This document shows, piece after piece, positions 49,263 through 57,481 of a stretch of 64,000 nucleotides of DNA (its first letter is position 1; each line of letters starts with the position of its first letter). Source of the DNA: G963422745 sp965214285 (GTDB taxonomy: Bacteria; Actinomycetota; Acidimicrobiia; Acidimicrobiales; Aldehydirespiratoraceae). The position numbers and the translations under genes were made by a program. The stretch is from NCBI GenBank assembly GCA_965214285.1, contig OZ243946.1:1240001-1304000 (forward strand), given 5' to 3'. The notes beneath the pieces are model-generated. The model was given only the letters and a program-made list of their open reading frames with translations. It did no database searches and had not been told where the DNA came from.

Positions 49263-50150
49263 TCAGGGGTGGTCGCGCAGGAAGTTCTCGACCTCGGCGA
49301 CGAGGCGCTCGGGGTTGTCGACGAGCGCAGGCTCGGCTGCGCCGGCGCGCTCGGAATCCCAGGCCTGCTCCAGCTCGGCCACGTAGTCGCCTGTCTCGCG
49401 GTCCTTGGCCACCGACTCGCTGACCTGGCTCTCGTAGTCGAGCGCCTCGACCTCCAGGTCCGCGGTGTAAACGCCCAGACTCAGCAGCTCGGCGCTGCGC
49501 TGCACCAGCGCCAGGGCGGCCTTGGGCGACGGAGTGCGGGACGCATACGACGGCACCGCCGCCCAGAACGAGGTGCCGGCGAAGCCTGCCTGGACGAACT
49601 GCGACGACAGCACCCCGACGATGCCGGTAGGCCCCTGGTAGTTGGAGCGGGCCAGCCTCAGCCGGGTGGTCAGCGACTCGTCGTCGCTGGTGCCGTAGAC
49701 CTCCACGGGGCGGGTGTGCGGCACGTCCGACAGCAGCGCCCCGAGGGTGAGCACCTCGGACACGCCCAGCGTGGCGGCCATCTCGGTCAGCGTGTCACAG
49801 AACGTGCGCCATCGAAGCTGAGGCTCCACGCCCAGCACCACGACCAGGTCGCGCTCGGCCTCTGCCGGCTGCGCCGTGAGCACCTCGGTGCCGGGCCAGG
49901 CCAGCGAGCGCCGCCGGTCGTCGTCGAGGCGCACGAACGGCCGCACCGTGCTGAAGTCGTAGAACTCCTCGGGATCGATCTCCGCCAGGCGCTGAGCATC
50001 GCAGCACTCGGCGAGATGGCGGGCGGCCATGGTGGCGGCGTCGCCGGCGTCGTTCCAGCCCTCGAACGCCGCGATCAGGACCGGTCGGCGCAGCTCGGGC
50101 GGCTCGTGCGACCAGATCAGGTGAGGGATCGAACCGGTGTTGCCCGACAC
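49263..50150 (-). CDS. PAC2 family protein
   Basis: 295-residue protein of the PAC2 family (proteasome assembly chaperone-like fold). The N-terminal segment RRPVLIAAFEGWNDAGDAA, then EFYDFSTVRPFVRL and the GALLSDVPHTRPV stretch match the bacterial members, which occur widely in actinobacteria with proteasomes but have no settled function. The GTG at 50150 follows TAGCAT by 6 nt on the minus strand. No proteasome gene is in the window. Confidence 0.88.
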   Translation of the reverse strand: MSGNTGSIPHLIWSHEPPELRRPVLIAAFEGWNDAGDAATMAARHLAECCDAQRLAEIDPEEFYDFSTVRPFVRLDDDRRRSLAWPGTEVLTAQPAEAERDLVVVLGVEPQLRWRTFCDTLTEMAATLGVSEVLTLGALLSDVPHTRPVEVYGTSDDESLTTRLRLARSNYQGPTGIVGVLSSQFVQAGFAGTSFWAAVPSYASRTPSPKAALALVQRSAELLSLGVYTADLEVEALDYESQVSESVAKDRETGDYVAELEQAWDSERAGAAEPALVDNPERLVAEVENFLRDHP

Positions 50151-50156
50151 GGCGTC

Positions 50157-50162
50157 ATGCTA
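50157..50162 (-). promoter_or_regulatory. -10 element (TAGCAT) of a leaderless promoter
   Basis: On the minus strand TAGCAT lies 6 nt before the GTG of the PAC2 gene (50150). Confidence 0.5.
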
Positions 50163-50278
50163 GCGACACGGCTCGGCGAATCGGCTCCGCGGTGCTCGGC
50201 GTGGTCCGTCTCGTTCGATGGCCCGCCTGCGTGACCGGTCCGGCTCAGGGCCGGCCGGGGCTCAGGGCTGGCCGGGGT

Positions 50279-50758
50279 TCAGGGCTGCTCGGGAGGCCGG
50301 TAGCGGTAGACGTTGGTCTGGCGGGCCTCGAAGCCGATGCGCTCGTACAGCCGGTTTGCCGCTTCCCGCGCCGGCCTCGACGTGAGATCGACGGTGAGCG
50401 CCCCCCGCTCGGCGGCCCGCCGGATCGCTGCCTCGTTGAGCAGCCGGCCAACGCCCTTGCCGCGTGCGGCGTCGTCGACGACCACGTCCTCGATCCAGGC
50501 CCGCAGGCCTGTGGGGATGCGGAACACGACCAGGGTGAGGGTGCCCACGATGCGCCCGCCGTCACGGGCCACCAGCAGGTCCGTCGCCTCGCTGGCGACG
50601 ATCTCGGCGAGCATCTCGCGGCTCGGGGGCGGGCTCGACGACGACAGTTGCGGCGTGAGGCGGGCGAACGCCTCGACGAGCTCGTTGCTGACCTCGGCCT
50701 GGATCCCGATCTCGACTGCGCGCTCAGAGGAATGGCCCGCGGCATCCTGCTCGCTCAT
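50279..50758 (-). CDS. GNAT family N-acetyltransferase
   Basis: 159-residue acetyltransferase. The acetyl-CoA binding motif A is seen as IEDVVVDDAARGKGVGRLLNEA, followed by LTSRPAREAANRLYERIGF, the usual motif B. Acceptor unknown: GNATs modify proteins, amines or antibiotics. TAGAGT lies 7 nt upstream of the ATG on the minus strand. It is divergent in theme from neighbours and likely monocistronic. Confidence 0.88.
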   Translation of the reverse strand: MSEQDAAGHSSERAVEIGIQAEVSNELVEAFARLTPQLSSSSPPPSREMLAEIVASEATDLLVARDGGRIVGTLTLVVFRIPTGLRAWIEDVVVDDAARGKGVGRLLNEAAIRRAAERGALTVDLTSRPAREAANRLYERIGFEARQTNVYRYRPPEQP

Positions 50759-50765
50759 GGGCTCG

Positions 50766-50771
50766 ACTCTA
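50766..50771 (-). promoter_or_regulatory. -10 element (TAGAGT) of a leaderless promoter
   Basis: On the minus strand TAGAGT lies 7 nt before the ATG of the GNAT gene (50758). It also overlaps the 3' end of the next small membrane-protein gene. Confidence 0.5.
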
Positions 50772-51071
50772 TTGCCACGCCAGCGCGGCGGCGCTGAAGC
50801 GCACGACGGCCGCTGCCTGCTCGGCGGGAACCAGCGTCGGTCGCTCGGCGACCCAGATGCCGAGCATGGCTGCCAGCAGGGCGGCGAGGGCTGCGGCGAC
50901 CACAGCCCAACCCAGAAGGCGCAGCGGCCTGGTCGCCTTGCGGCGCGCCTCGGCGTCGTCGTCGGGGTCGGTCGTGTCGGTCGCGGCGATGATCGCCTGG
51001 TCGTTGACGGCTGTGGCGGCCGTCTCGGTGGGCGGATCGCCGCTGGGGTCGTTGCCCGGTTCGCTGCTCAT
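50769..51071 (-). CDS. Small single-pass membrane protein (100 residues)
   Basis: Unrecognised protein with an acidic Thr/Asp-rich first half (PPTETAATAVNDQ, TDTTDPDDDAEARRK) and one membrane helix near the C-terminal third (LLGWAVVAAALAALLAAMLG). The ATG at 51071 overlaps the stop of the upstream sugar dehydrogenase copy by 4 nt, which supports translation. The intact dehydrogenase copy has no such partner. Confidence 0.6.
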   Translation of the reverse strand: MSSEPGNDPSGDPPTETAATAVNDQAIIAATDTTDPDDDAEARRKATRPLRLLGWAVVAAALAALLAAMLGIWVAERPTLVPAEQAAAVVRFSAAALAWQ

Positions 51072-52362
51072 CTGGGCACGATTCTGGAGACTTCTCCGTG
51101 AAGCGACAACGCCAGCAGCTCGCCGGCAGGGTCCAGGGCGAATCCGACCAGCTGCTCGCCGGGCACGGCCACGCCGAGGTCGCGGAACGCAGGCGTGCCG
51201 TCTGCGATCGACAGCGCCCAGATCCTGGCGGTGCAGTAGTCGCCGAACACGTAGCTGCCGACCAGATCGGGTATCTCGGCGGCCCGGTATACGTGGCCGC
51301 CGCTGACCGAGCAGCCGTCGGGGGCGCCGCCGTGGTAGTACTCGAACACCGGGTCGACGTTGCCCGGCGGTCGCTCGCCCGCGAAGCGCAGGGTGCCTTC
51401 GCGCAGGTTCCAGCCGAGGTTGGCGCCGCGGCCCCATCCTTCTGCGCCGGCCAGCAGGGTGATCTCCTCGGCGGCGTCCTGGCCTACGTCGGCCACCCAG
51501 AGGTTGTTGGTGGCTGGGTCGAAGGAGAGGCGCCACGGGTTACGAGCGCCGATGGCGAATATCTCCGGCGCTCCGCCGCCATCGGCGTAGGGGTTGTCGG
51601 CAGGTATGCCGTACGGATCGGCTGCGCCGGGGGTGGGCTCGATGCGCAGGATCGCGCCCAGCAGGCTGTGCGGGTTCTGGCCGTTGCCCAGGGGATCGCC
51701 AGGGGCGCGGCCGTCGCCCATCCCGATGTAGAGGTAGCCGTCGGGGCCGATGGCCAGCCCGCCGCCGTTGTGGCTGGGCCGGGGCTGGGCGATGCTCAGC
51801 AACCCGTGGCGTTCGCCGGGCCGGCCGGAGTCGTCGAGCAGCCAGGCGTGCACCTGGGTGTCGCCGCTGAGGTCGGTGAAGTTCGCGTAGAGCGCGGTGT
51901 CGTCGACTGCGATGCCCAGCAGGCCTTCTTCGCGGCGCACGACGGTCTCGTCGCTGAGGTCGAGCAGCGTCTCGCCGACGGCGCCCGTGCCGGGATCGAC
52001 GACCAGCACCCGACCGTCGCGCTCGGCGACCCACCATTCGCCGTTGGGCGCCGTGGCGGCGTCGACTGGCGCGTCGAGCACCACCAGCACCTCCGCTGCG
52101 ATCTCGACCGCATCGAGGTCGCCGAACAGCGGCGCAGTGGTGGCGCTGGTTGGCGCGGCATCGGAGCCGTCTGCTGAGCCATCAGGGGGGGGTCGGCTGA
52201 TCCGGCCGGGTTGTCCGCAGGCTGCAGGGCAGCGGCGGGCACGGTGGTACGGGCCCAGGAATCGGTGGCGAACGGGTCGTCGGCAGCACAGCCCGCCGCG
52301 GCCGGTGCAAAGGCGACGGCCAGCGCCGCGGCCTGTCGCCAAAGCCTTCCCGCAGGGCTCAT
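51068..52362 (-). pseudogene. PQQ-dependent sugar dehydrogenase-like lipoprotein, copy 1, frameshifted
   Basis: Copy of the gene at 52517 whose reading frame breaks at a run of eight G (52185-52192; C8 on the coding strand). The signal peptide and lipobox (MSPAGRLWRQAAALAV... AAGC) lie in one frame from 52362, whereas the beta-propeller domain (LFGDLDAVEIAAEVLVVLDA onward) is in another ending at 51068. One extra base (C9) would restore a continuous protein with a signal close to the intact paralogue. The enzyme domain matches soluble aldose sugar dehydrogenases (EGLLGIAVDDTALYA, GDGRAPGDPLGNGQNP). Either a sequencing error, a phase-variable tract or a dying gene. Confidence 0.85.
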
Positions 52363-52426
52363 TGCAAGCGCCCGCGCCGGTTCCGAAGCCCCGGCCGCCT
52401 CGCTCCAGCGCCGGCCGGTCGTCCGC

Positions 52427-52498
52427 TTACGCGCCAGTCCGTCTGATCAGGCCCTCCTGCACGACTGAGGCGACCAGGCGCCCGTCGCGGCTGAAGGC
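52427..52498 (-). pseudogene. Duplicated 3' remnant of tesB
   Basis: The minus-strand frame reads AFSRDGRLVASVVQEGLI then RRTGA and a stop, nearly the same as the last residues of the TesB protein at 53952 (VFTRDGRLVASVVQEGLI). It marks the edge of a ~1.5-kb tandem duplication that also made the two sugar dehydrogenase copies. Confidence 0.85.
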
Positions 52499-52516
52499 AC
52501 GTCTGCTTGGCAGGCC

Positions 52517-53887
52517 TCATCTGGGCACGATTCTGGAGACTTCTCCGTGAAGCGACAACGCCAGCAGCTCGCCGGCCGGGTCGATGGCGAATCCGACCAG
52601 CTGCTCGCCGGGCACGGCCACGCCGAGGTCCCGGAACGCAGGCGTGCCGTCTGCGATCGACAGCGCCCAGATCCTGGCGGTGCAGTAGTCGCCGAAGACG
52701 TAGCTGCCGACCAGATCGGGCACGGCGGCACCGCGATAGACGTGCCCGCCGCTGACCGAGCAGCCGTCGGGGGCGCCGCCGTGGTAGTACTCGAACACCG
52801 GGTCGACGTTGCCCGGCGGTCGCTCGCCTTGGTAGCGCAGCGTGCCTTCGCGCAGGTTCCAGCCGAGGTTGGCGCCGCGGCCCCATCCTTCTGCGCCGGC
52901 CAGCAGGGTGATCTCCTCGGCGGCGTCCTGGCCCACGTCGGCCACCCAGAGGTTGTTGGTGGCTGGGTCGAAGGAGAAGCGCCACGGGTTACGAGCGCCG
53001 ATGGCGAATATCTCCGGCGCTCCGCCGCCATCGGCGTAGGGGTTGTCGGCAGGTATGCCGTACGGATCGGCTGCGCCGGGGGTGGGCTCGATGCGCAGGA
53101 TCGCGCCCAGCAGGGTGTGCGGGTTCTGGCCGTTGCCCAGCGGGTCGCCGGACCCGCCGCCGTCGCCCATCCCGATGTACAAGAGCCCGTCGGGGCCGAT
53201 GGCCATCCCGCCGCCGTTGTGGTTCCACACGGGCTGGTCGATGCTCAGCAACCCGTGGCGCTCGCCGGGCCTGCCATTCTCGTCGAGCAGCCAGGCCTGC
53301 ACCTGGGTGTCGCCGTCGCGGTCGGTGAAGTTGGCGTAGAGAGCGGTGTCGTCGACCGCGATGCCAAGCAGGCCTCGCTCACCCCGTGCAGTGGTCTCGG
53401 AGCTGATGTCGAGCACCGTGTCGCCGACGGTGCCCGATGCGGGATCGACGACCAGCACCCGCCCGCCGCGCTCGGCGACCCACCATTCGCCGTTGGGCGC
53501 GGTGGCGGCGTCGACCGGCGCGTCGAGCACCACCAGCACCTCCGCTGCGATCTCGACCGCATCGAGGTCGCCGAACAGCGGCACTGTGGTGGTGGTCGTG
53601 GTCGTGGTCGGCACGCTCGTTGCGGGCACGTCGGCGTCGGCGCTGGCGCCCGAGTCGTCCTCTGAGTCGCTCGGGCTGGAGACGTCGCTCTGGAGGGCGC
53701 CTGATGTTGCCGCCGGGTCGTCCCCGGGCTGCAGGGCGCCCTCGGGCACGGTGGTGCGTGCATCGGCGCCGCCTGATGTCGGGTCGTCGGCCGCGCAGCC
53801 CGCCGCGGCCAGCGCCAGCACACCGATCACCCCGAGCACCCCGGCCAGTGCCGCGGCCTGTCGGCGAAGCATCCGCGCAGGGCTCAT
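52517..53887 (-). CDS. PQQ-dependent sugar dehydrogenase-like lipoprotein, copy 2 (intact)
   Basis: 456-residue secreted lipoprotein with lipobox AAGC, a Thr/Ser/Asp-rich linker containing a run of nine threonines in two blocks, and a beta-propeller related to soluble glucose/aldose sugar dehydrogenases that use PQQ and Ca2+ (RGLLGIAVDDTALYANF, GDGGGSGDPLGNGQNPHTLL, GYCT-type DYCTARIWAL near the end). PQQ dependence is inferred from the family. The propeller is almost identical in sequence to copy 1, so the duplication is recent; the linkers differ most. tesB lies 64 bp upstream on the same strand. Confidence 0.88.
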   Translation of the reverse strand: MSPARMLRRQAAALAGVLGVIGVLALAAAGCAADDPTSGGADARTTVPEGALQPGDDPAATSGALQSDVSSPSDSEDDSGASADADVPATSVPTTTTTTTTVPLFGDLDAVEIAAEVLVVLDAPVDAATAPNGEWWVAERGGRVLVVDPASGTVGDTVLDISSETTARGERGLLGIAVDDTALYANFTDRDGDTQVQAWLLDENGRPGERHGLLSIDQPVWNHNGGGMAIGPDGLLYIGMGDGGGSGDPLGNGQNPHTLLGAILRIEPTPGAADPYGIPADNPYADGGGAPEIFAIGARNPWRFSFDPATNNLWVADVGQDAAEEITLLAGAEGWGRGANLGWNLREGTLRYQGERPPGNVDPVFEYYHGGAPDGCSVSGGHVYRGAAVPDLVGSYVFGDYCTARIWALSIADGTPAFRDLGVAVPGEQLVGFAIDPAGELLALSLHGEVSRIVPR

Positions 53888-53951
53888 CGAGTGCGTTCGA
53901 GCGGACCCGCCGCCCCGGCCGTCAGCCCGCCAGAGCCGGCCAGTCGCTCGC

Positions 53952-54818
53952 TCACACGCCCGTCCGTCTGATCAGGCCCTCCTGCACGACCGAGGCGACC
54001 AGGCGCCCGTCACGGGTGAAGACCCGGCCGCTGGCCAGGCCCCTGGCACCGGAGGCCGCGGGCGTGCGCTGGTCGTACAGCAGCCACTCGTCGGCTCGGA
54101 ACGGGCCGTGGAACCACATGGCGTGATCGAGGCTCGCCATCATCACCGAGTCGTCCGCCGAGCCGCTGCCGTGCGGCATCAGGGTGGTGTCGAGCAGGGT
54201 CATGTCAGAAGCGTAGGTGAGCAGGCAGGTGTGCAGCAGCGGATCGTCGCCGAGCGGCCCGGTGGTGCGGAACCAGACCTGCTGCACCGGCGGCAGCGGG
54301 CCTGAGCGCCTCAGCGGGTCGCTGGTCGCATAGCGGATGTCGAGCGCCGACATCGGGCTCGGCGACTCGGGGCGCGGGTCGGCCATCCCGGCATCGGCGA
54401 AGCGCTCGGCCCGGCTGGGCAGCGACTCTGGGTCGGCGGTCTCGGGCATCGGGTCGGCATGCTCGAAGCCGGCCTCGACGACCTGGAACGACGCCGACAT
54501 GTGAAAGATCGCCCGCCCATGCTGGATGGCCACCACCCGGCGGGTCGTGAACGAGCGGCCGTCGCGGATGCGGTCGACCTCATAGAGCACCGGCACCCGG
54601 GGGTCGCCGGGGCGCAGGAAGTAGGCGTGCAGCGAGTGAACCGGGCGGTCGCTGTCCACGGTGCGGGCCGCGGCCACCATCGCCTGGCCCGCCACCTGTC
54701 CTCCGAAGATGCGCTGGCGCTTGGCGTCGGGCGAGGTGCCCCTGAAGATGTTGACCTCGATCGCCTCGAGGTCGAGCAGCGCCACCAGCTCGGCTACCGG
54801 GTCCCGCGTTTCTCGCAT
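53952..54818 (-). CDS. tesB: Acyl-CoA thioesterase II (TesB)
   Basis: 288-residue double hot-dog thioesterase that hydrolyses acyl-CoA. RIFGGQVAGQAMVAAARTV and SLHAYFLRPGDPRVPVLYEVDRIRDGRSFTTRRV in the first hot-dog, and ASLDHAMWFHGPFRADEWLLY in the second carry the conserved Asp and Trp-His-rich region of TesB. Length agrees with E. coli TesB (286). The last ~23 codons are duplicated at 52427. Confidence 0.95.
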   Translation of the reverse strand: MRETRDPVAELVALLDLEAIEVNIFRGTSPDAKRQRIFGGQVAGQAMVAAARTVDSDRPVHSLHAYFLRPGDPRVPVLYEVDRIRDGRSFTTRRVVAIQHGRAIFHMSASFQVVEAGFEHADPMPETADPESLPSRAERFADAGMADPRPESPSPMSALDIRYATSDPLRRSGPLPPVQQVWFRTTGPLGDDPLLHTCLLTYASDMTLLDTTLMPHGSGSADDSVMMASLDHAMWFHGPFRADEWLLYDQRTPAASGARGLASGRVFTRDGRLVASVVQEGLIRRTGV

Positions 54819-54959
54819 GGCTCCATGATGCCGCCCCGAGCCGCCGCTTGTGCCCGGCGCCTCAGTCTGCGGCCCCGCCGTGCCCGCCGCGCCGCCAAAT
54901 CGAACCGCTAGGGTCGGCGCCGGCTTCCCCGGACCACTTCAACGAGGGGATCGGACCGC

Positions 54960-55238
54960 ATGACTGACAGGAAATTCAACAAGCGCATCAGGCTGGCGCT
55001 TGACCAGACGACACGGCAGCAGCTCACCGCGCTTGCCGAGCATCACGGGTCGCAGATCGCTGCTGTCCGTGAGGCCATCGCTGCGGCCCACGCTCAGCTG
55101 GTCGGCCGCGAGAAGAGAGCGGCGTTCATCAAGTGGCTGGACTCCGTGCATGGAGAACCGTCCGAGGCCGAACATGAGTGGGCTAGCAGGGTGGCAGCCG
55201 AGGTGGCAGCGGCGGAGGCGTCGCTGCGTTCGGCGTGA
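54960..55238 (+). CDS. Ribbon-helix-helix-like small protein, copy 1
   Basis: 92-residue protein. The N-terminal RIRLALDQTTRQQLTALAEHHGSQ then IAAVREAIAAAHA resembles CopG/VapB-type ribbon-helix-helix antitoxins (a beta strand with alternating residues followed by two helices). A longer charged C-terminal helix follows. The 5' UTR CGAGGGGATCGGACCGC matches that of the next gene. No toxin gene is beside either copy. DNA binding is inferred. TAGGGT near 54909 may be the -10. Confidence 0.6.
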   Translation: MTDRKFNKRIRLALDQTTRQQLTALAEHHGSQIAAVREAIAAAHAQLVGREKRAAFIKWLDSVHGEPSEAEHEWASRVAAEVAAAEASLRSA

Positions 55239-55263
55239 TCCGTCACCGAGGGGACAGGACCGC

Positions 55264-55539
55264 ATGGCTGACAAGAAAACCACGAGACGCACCAGGCTGA
55301 AGCTTGACCGGACGGCACGGCAGCAGCTCACCGCGCTCGCCGAGCATCACGGGTCGCAGGAAGCAGCCGTCCGTGAGGCCATCGCTGCGGCTCACGCCGA
55401 GATGCTGAGCTGCAAGAAGAGAGACGCCCGCATCGCAGCGCTGACCTCCGATTACGGGGAACTCTCCGAGGCTGATCGCGAGTGGGTAGACAAGCTCAGG
55501 GCCCGGATCGCAGCGGCGAAGGAGACGCAGCGGTCTTGA
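55264..55539 (+). CDS. Ribbon-helix-helix-like small protein, copy 2
   Basis: 91-residue tandem paralogue of the preceding gene: the stretch TARQQLTALAEHHGSQ then AAVREAIAAAHAE is nearly the same, and the C-terminal helix (EADREWVDKLRARIAAAKE) is divergent. ATG at 55264 with AGGGGACAGGACCGC upstream, as in copy 1. The next gene starts 22 bp later on the same strand. May be a two-component regulator from one duplication; a heterodimer is possible. Confidence 0.6.
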   Translation: MADKKTTRRTRLKLDRTARQQLTALAEHHGSQEAAVREAIAAAHAEMLSCKKRDARIAALTSDYGELSEADREWVDKLRARIAAAKETQRS

Positions 55540-55561
55540 TCCGCGCTTGATCGGCCACGCC

Positions 55562-56191
55562 ATGGATGATGGGCTGCGGGGGCTGGCCGAGGCCGCACGG
55601 GGCTTCATGCCCACCGACGAAGGCCTGGCGCTGCACGACGCCGCGGTTGCCGTGGCAGTCGACGGGCCGCTGCTGGAGATCGGCAGCTACTGCGGCAAGT
55701 CGGCGGTCTACCTGGGCGCCGCCGCCAAGGCCTGCGGGCGGCTGCTGTTCGCGGTGGACCACCATCGGGGCTCTGAGGAGAACCAGGCCGGCTGGGAGCA
55801 CCACGAGCCCGACCTCGTGGACCAGCGCACAGGCCGCATCGACACCCTGCCGCACTTCCGGCGCACTATCTGCGACGCCGGCCTGGAGGACACCGTGGTG
55901 GCCGTGGTGGGCGACTCGGCGACGGTCGGCGCCTTCTGGGACACGCCGCTGGCGCTGCTGTTCATCGACGGCGGCCACGGTCCCGAGCCTGCGCACGCCG
56001 ACTACGAGACCTGGGTTCCGCACCTGACCGTCGGCGGCACGCTGGCGATACACGACGTGTTCGCCGACCCTGCCGACGGCGGCCGTCCGCCATATGAGAT
56101 CTACTGCCGGGCCGTCGGCTCGCAGGCGTTCGAGGAACTGGGCTCGGTCGGCTCGCTGCGCTGGTTGCGCCGCACCGGCCCCGGCATCTGA
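55562..56191 (+). CDS. Class I SAM-dependent methyltransferase
   Basis: 209-residue methyltransferase. Motif I is LLEIGSYCGKSAVYLG (SAM-binding glycine-rich loop), then LLFAVDHHRGSEEN (acidic loop) and LALLFIDGGHGPEPAHADYE. The GSYxGKS loop with IDGGH is typical of the Methyltransf_24 subgroup (O-methyltransferase-like, incl. cephalosporin hydroxylase relatives). The ATG at 55562 is preferred to a TTG at 55547. Substrate unknown. Confidence 0.85.
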   Translation: MDDGLRGLAEAARGFMPTDEGLALHDAAVAVAVDGPLLEIGSYCGKSAVYLGAAAKACGRLLFAVDHHRGSEENQAGWEHHEPDLVDQRTGRIDTLPHFRRTICDAGLEDTVVAVVGDSATVGAFWDTPLALLFIDGGHGPEPAHADYETWVPHLTVGGTLAIHDVFADPADGGRPPYEIYCRAVGSQAFEELGSVGSLRWLRRTGPGI

Positions 56192-56290
56192 GCGCCGTCA
56201 GCAGCGGGCGTCCGGAATGCGGGCGTCTGGAGTGCGGGCGTCAGCAGCGGGCGGTCCTGTGCCCCGGCGGGCTGTGCCGTCTGGGCGGTG

Positions 56291-57481
56291 TCAGTCCCGT
56301 GCGCGCAGCCTGGACTGCACAGGGTCAATGTCGATGATCGCCGGCAGGAAGCCGTGGTCGGCGAACAGGCTTGAGGCTGCGCCTCTGCCGTCCAGCGCGT
56401 CGGCTGCGAGCAGCACGGCGGCGGACGTGTAGGTGGTGCGCTCATCCGCTGGGAACAGCACGCCTTCGGGATGCACCCTGCCGGTCACGTAGCTGCCGTC
56501 GGGCTCGCGCATCTGCTGGGCGGCGGCGAACAGGCGCAGCGCAGTGGCCCGCTCGCCCACGCCCAAGAACGCCATGGCGCACTCGCAGGTCTCCGCTGCG
56601 GTCACCCACGGCCGGTCGCTCACGCAGCGGATGCCGTGGCCGTCGAGCTCGAAGGCATCGAGCCTCGCCTCCAGGCGGCGCAGTCCGGCCTCGCCGCCAA
56701 TCACGCCGCTGAGCACCGGGTAGTACCAGTCCATCGCCCAACGGTGCTTGGGGGCGAAGGCGCTCTCGGTGCGGTGGCGCACGGCATGGGCCAACAGGCC
56801 CAGCGACAGCTCCCAGTCGGGGCGCTCCTCGCCGAGCTCGCAGGCCATGGCGATCGCCGAGCGCAGGCTGTGGGCGATCGACGACGACCCGGTGAGCAGC
56901 GCGAACGACCACGGCGTGCCGTCGGGATGACGCGCCCAGAGGATCTCGCCGCCGGGCTGCTGAAGCTCCAGCACGAACTCCACGGCCCGGTCCACGACCG
57001 GCCACATCGTCTCCAGGAAGCCCCGGTCGCGGTGCGTCAGCCAGTGGTGCCACACGCCGGTGGCCACATAGGCGACCACGTTGGCGTCGAACTTGTCCTG
57101 CTCCACGCGGTCGGCCAGGTAGTACTGATGCCAGGCGCCGTCGGGGCGCTGGGTGTCGACGAGCCACTGGTAGGCCGCCTCGGCTGCGGCTCGTTGCCCG
57201 CCCACGGCCAGCGCCATGGCGGCCTCCACGTGGTTCCAGGGGTCGGCGTGGCCGCCGGGGAACCACGGGATCATGCCCGTGGGGAGCTGCCATGCGGCGA
57301 TGTGCTCGGCGGTGAGCCTGGCCTCGTCCGCGCTGAGGACGCCGGGCACCTCCGGCAGCCTGGGGGCGCCGGGCGGCTTCGGGGCGGCGGGCGACTCCGG
57401 GGTTGAGCGCGGGCTCTGGATCGAGGGCGGCTTCCGGGCCAGGGCCGGGGCCGCGTGCAGGCTGGATTGTTCAGGCAGCAC
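56291..57481 (-). CDS. Glucoamylase-like (alpha/alpha)6-barrel protein
   Basis: 396-residue protein; after a Pro/Ala-rich N-terminal stretch (about 60 residues) the helical toroid starts at LTAEHIAAWQLPTGMIPWFPGGHADPWNH and continues with EAAYQWLVDTQRPDGAWHQYY, LTHRDRGFLETMWPVVDRAVEFVL and MDWYYPVLSGVIGGEAG. This is the glycoside hydrolase 15/squalene-hopene-type barrel pattern; a glycosidase is more likely given neighbours, yet no catalytic acid pair can be assigned confidently. GTG at 57481 overlaps the methyltransferase stop by 11 nt, which makes it the last of a coupled three-gene set. Confidence 0.75.
   Translation of the reverse strand: MLPEQSSLHAAPALARKPPSIQSPRSTPESPAAPKPPGAPRLPEVPGVLSADEARLTAEHIAAWQLPTGMIPWFPGGHADPWNHVEAAMALAVGGQRAAAEAAYQWLVDTQRPDGAWHQYYLADRVEQDKFDANVVAYVATGVWHHWLTHRDRGFLETMWPVVDRAVEFVLELQQPGGEILWARHPDGTPWSFALLTGSSSIAHSLRSAIAMACELGEERPDWELSLGLLAHAVRHRTESAFAPKHRWAMDWYYPVLSGVIGGEAGLRRLEARLDAFELDGHGIRCVSDRPWVTAAETCECAMAFLGVGERATALRLFAAAQQMREPDGSYVTGRVHPEGVLFPADERTTYTSAAVLLAADALDGRGAASSLFADHGFLPAIIDIDPVQSRLRARD

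Noticed and set aside
48783..49423. Plus-strand frames antisense to lipoprotein 7 and PAC2
   Set aside because: No start signals or motifs; antisense to genes with clear features.
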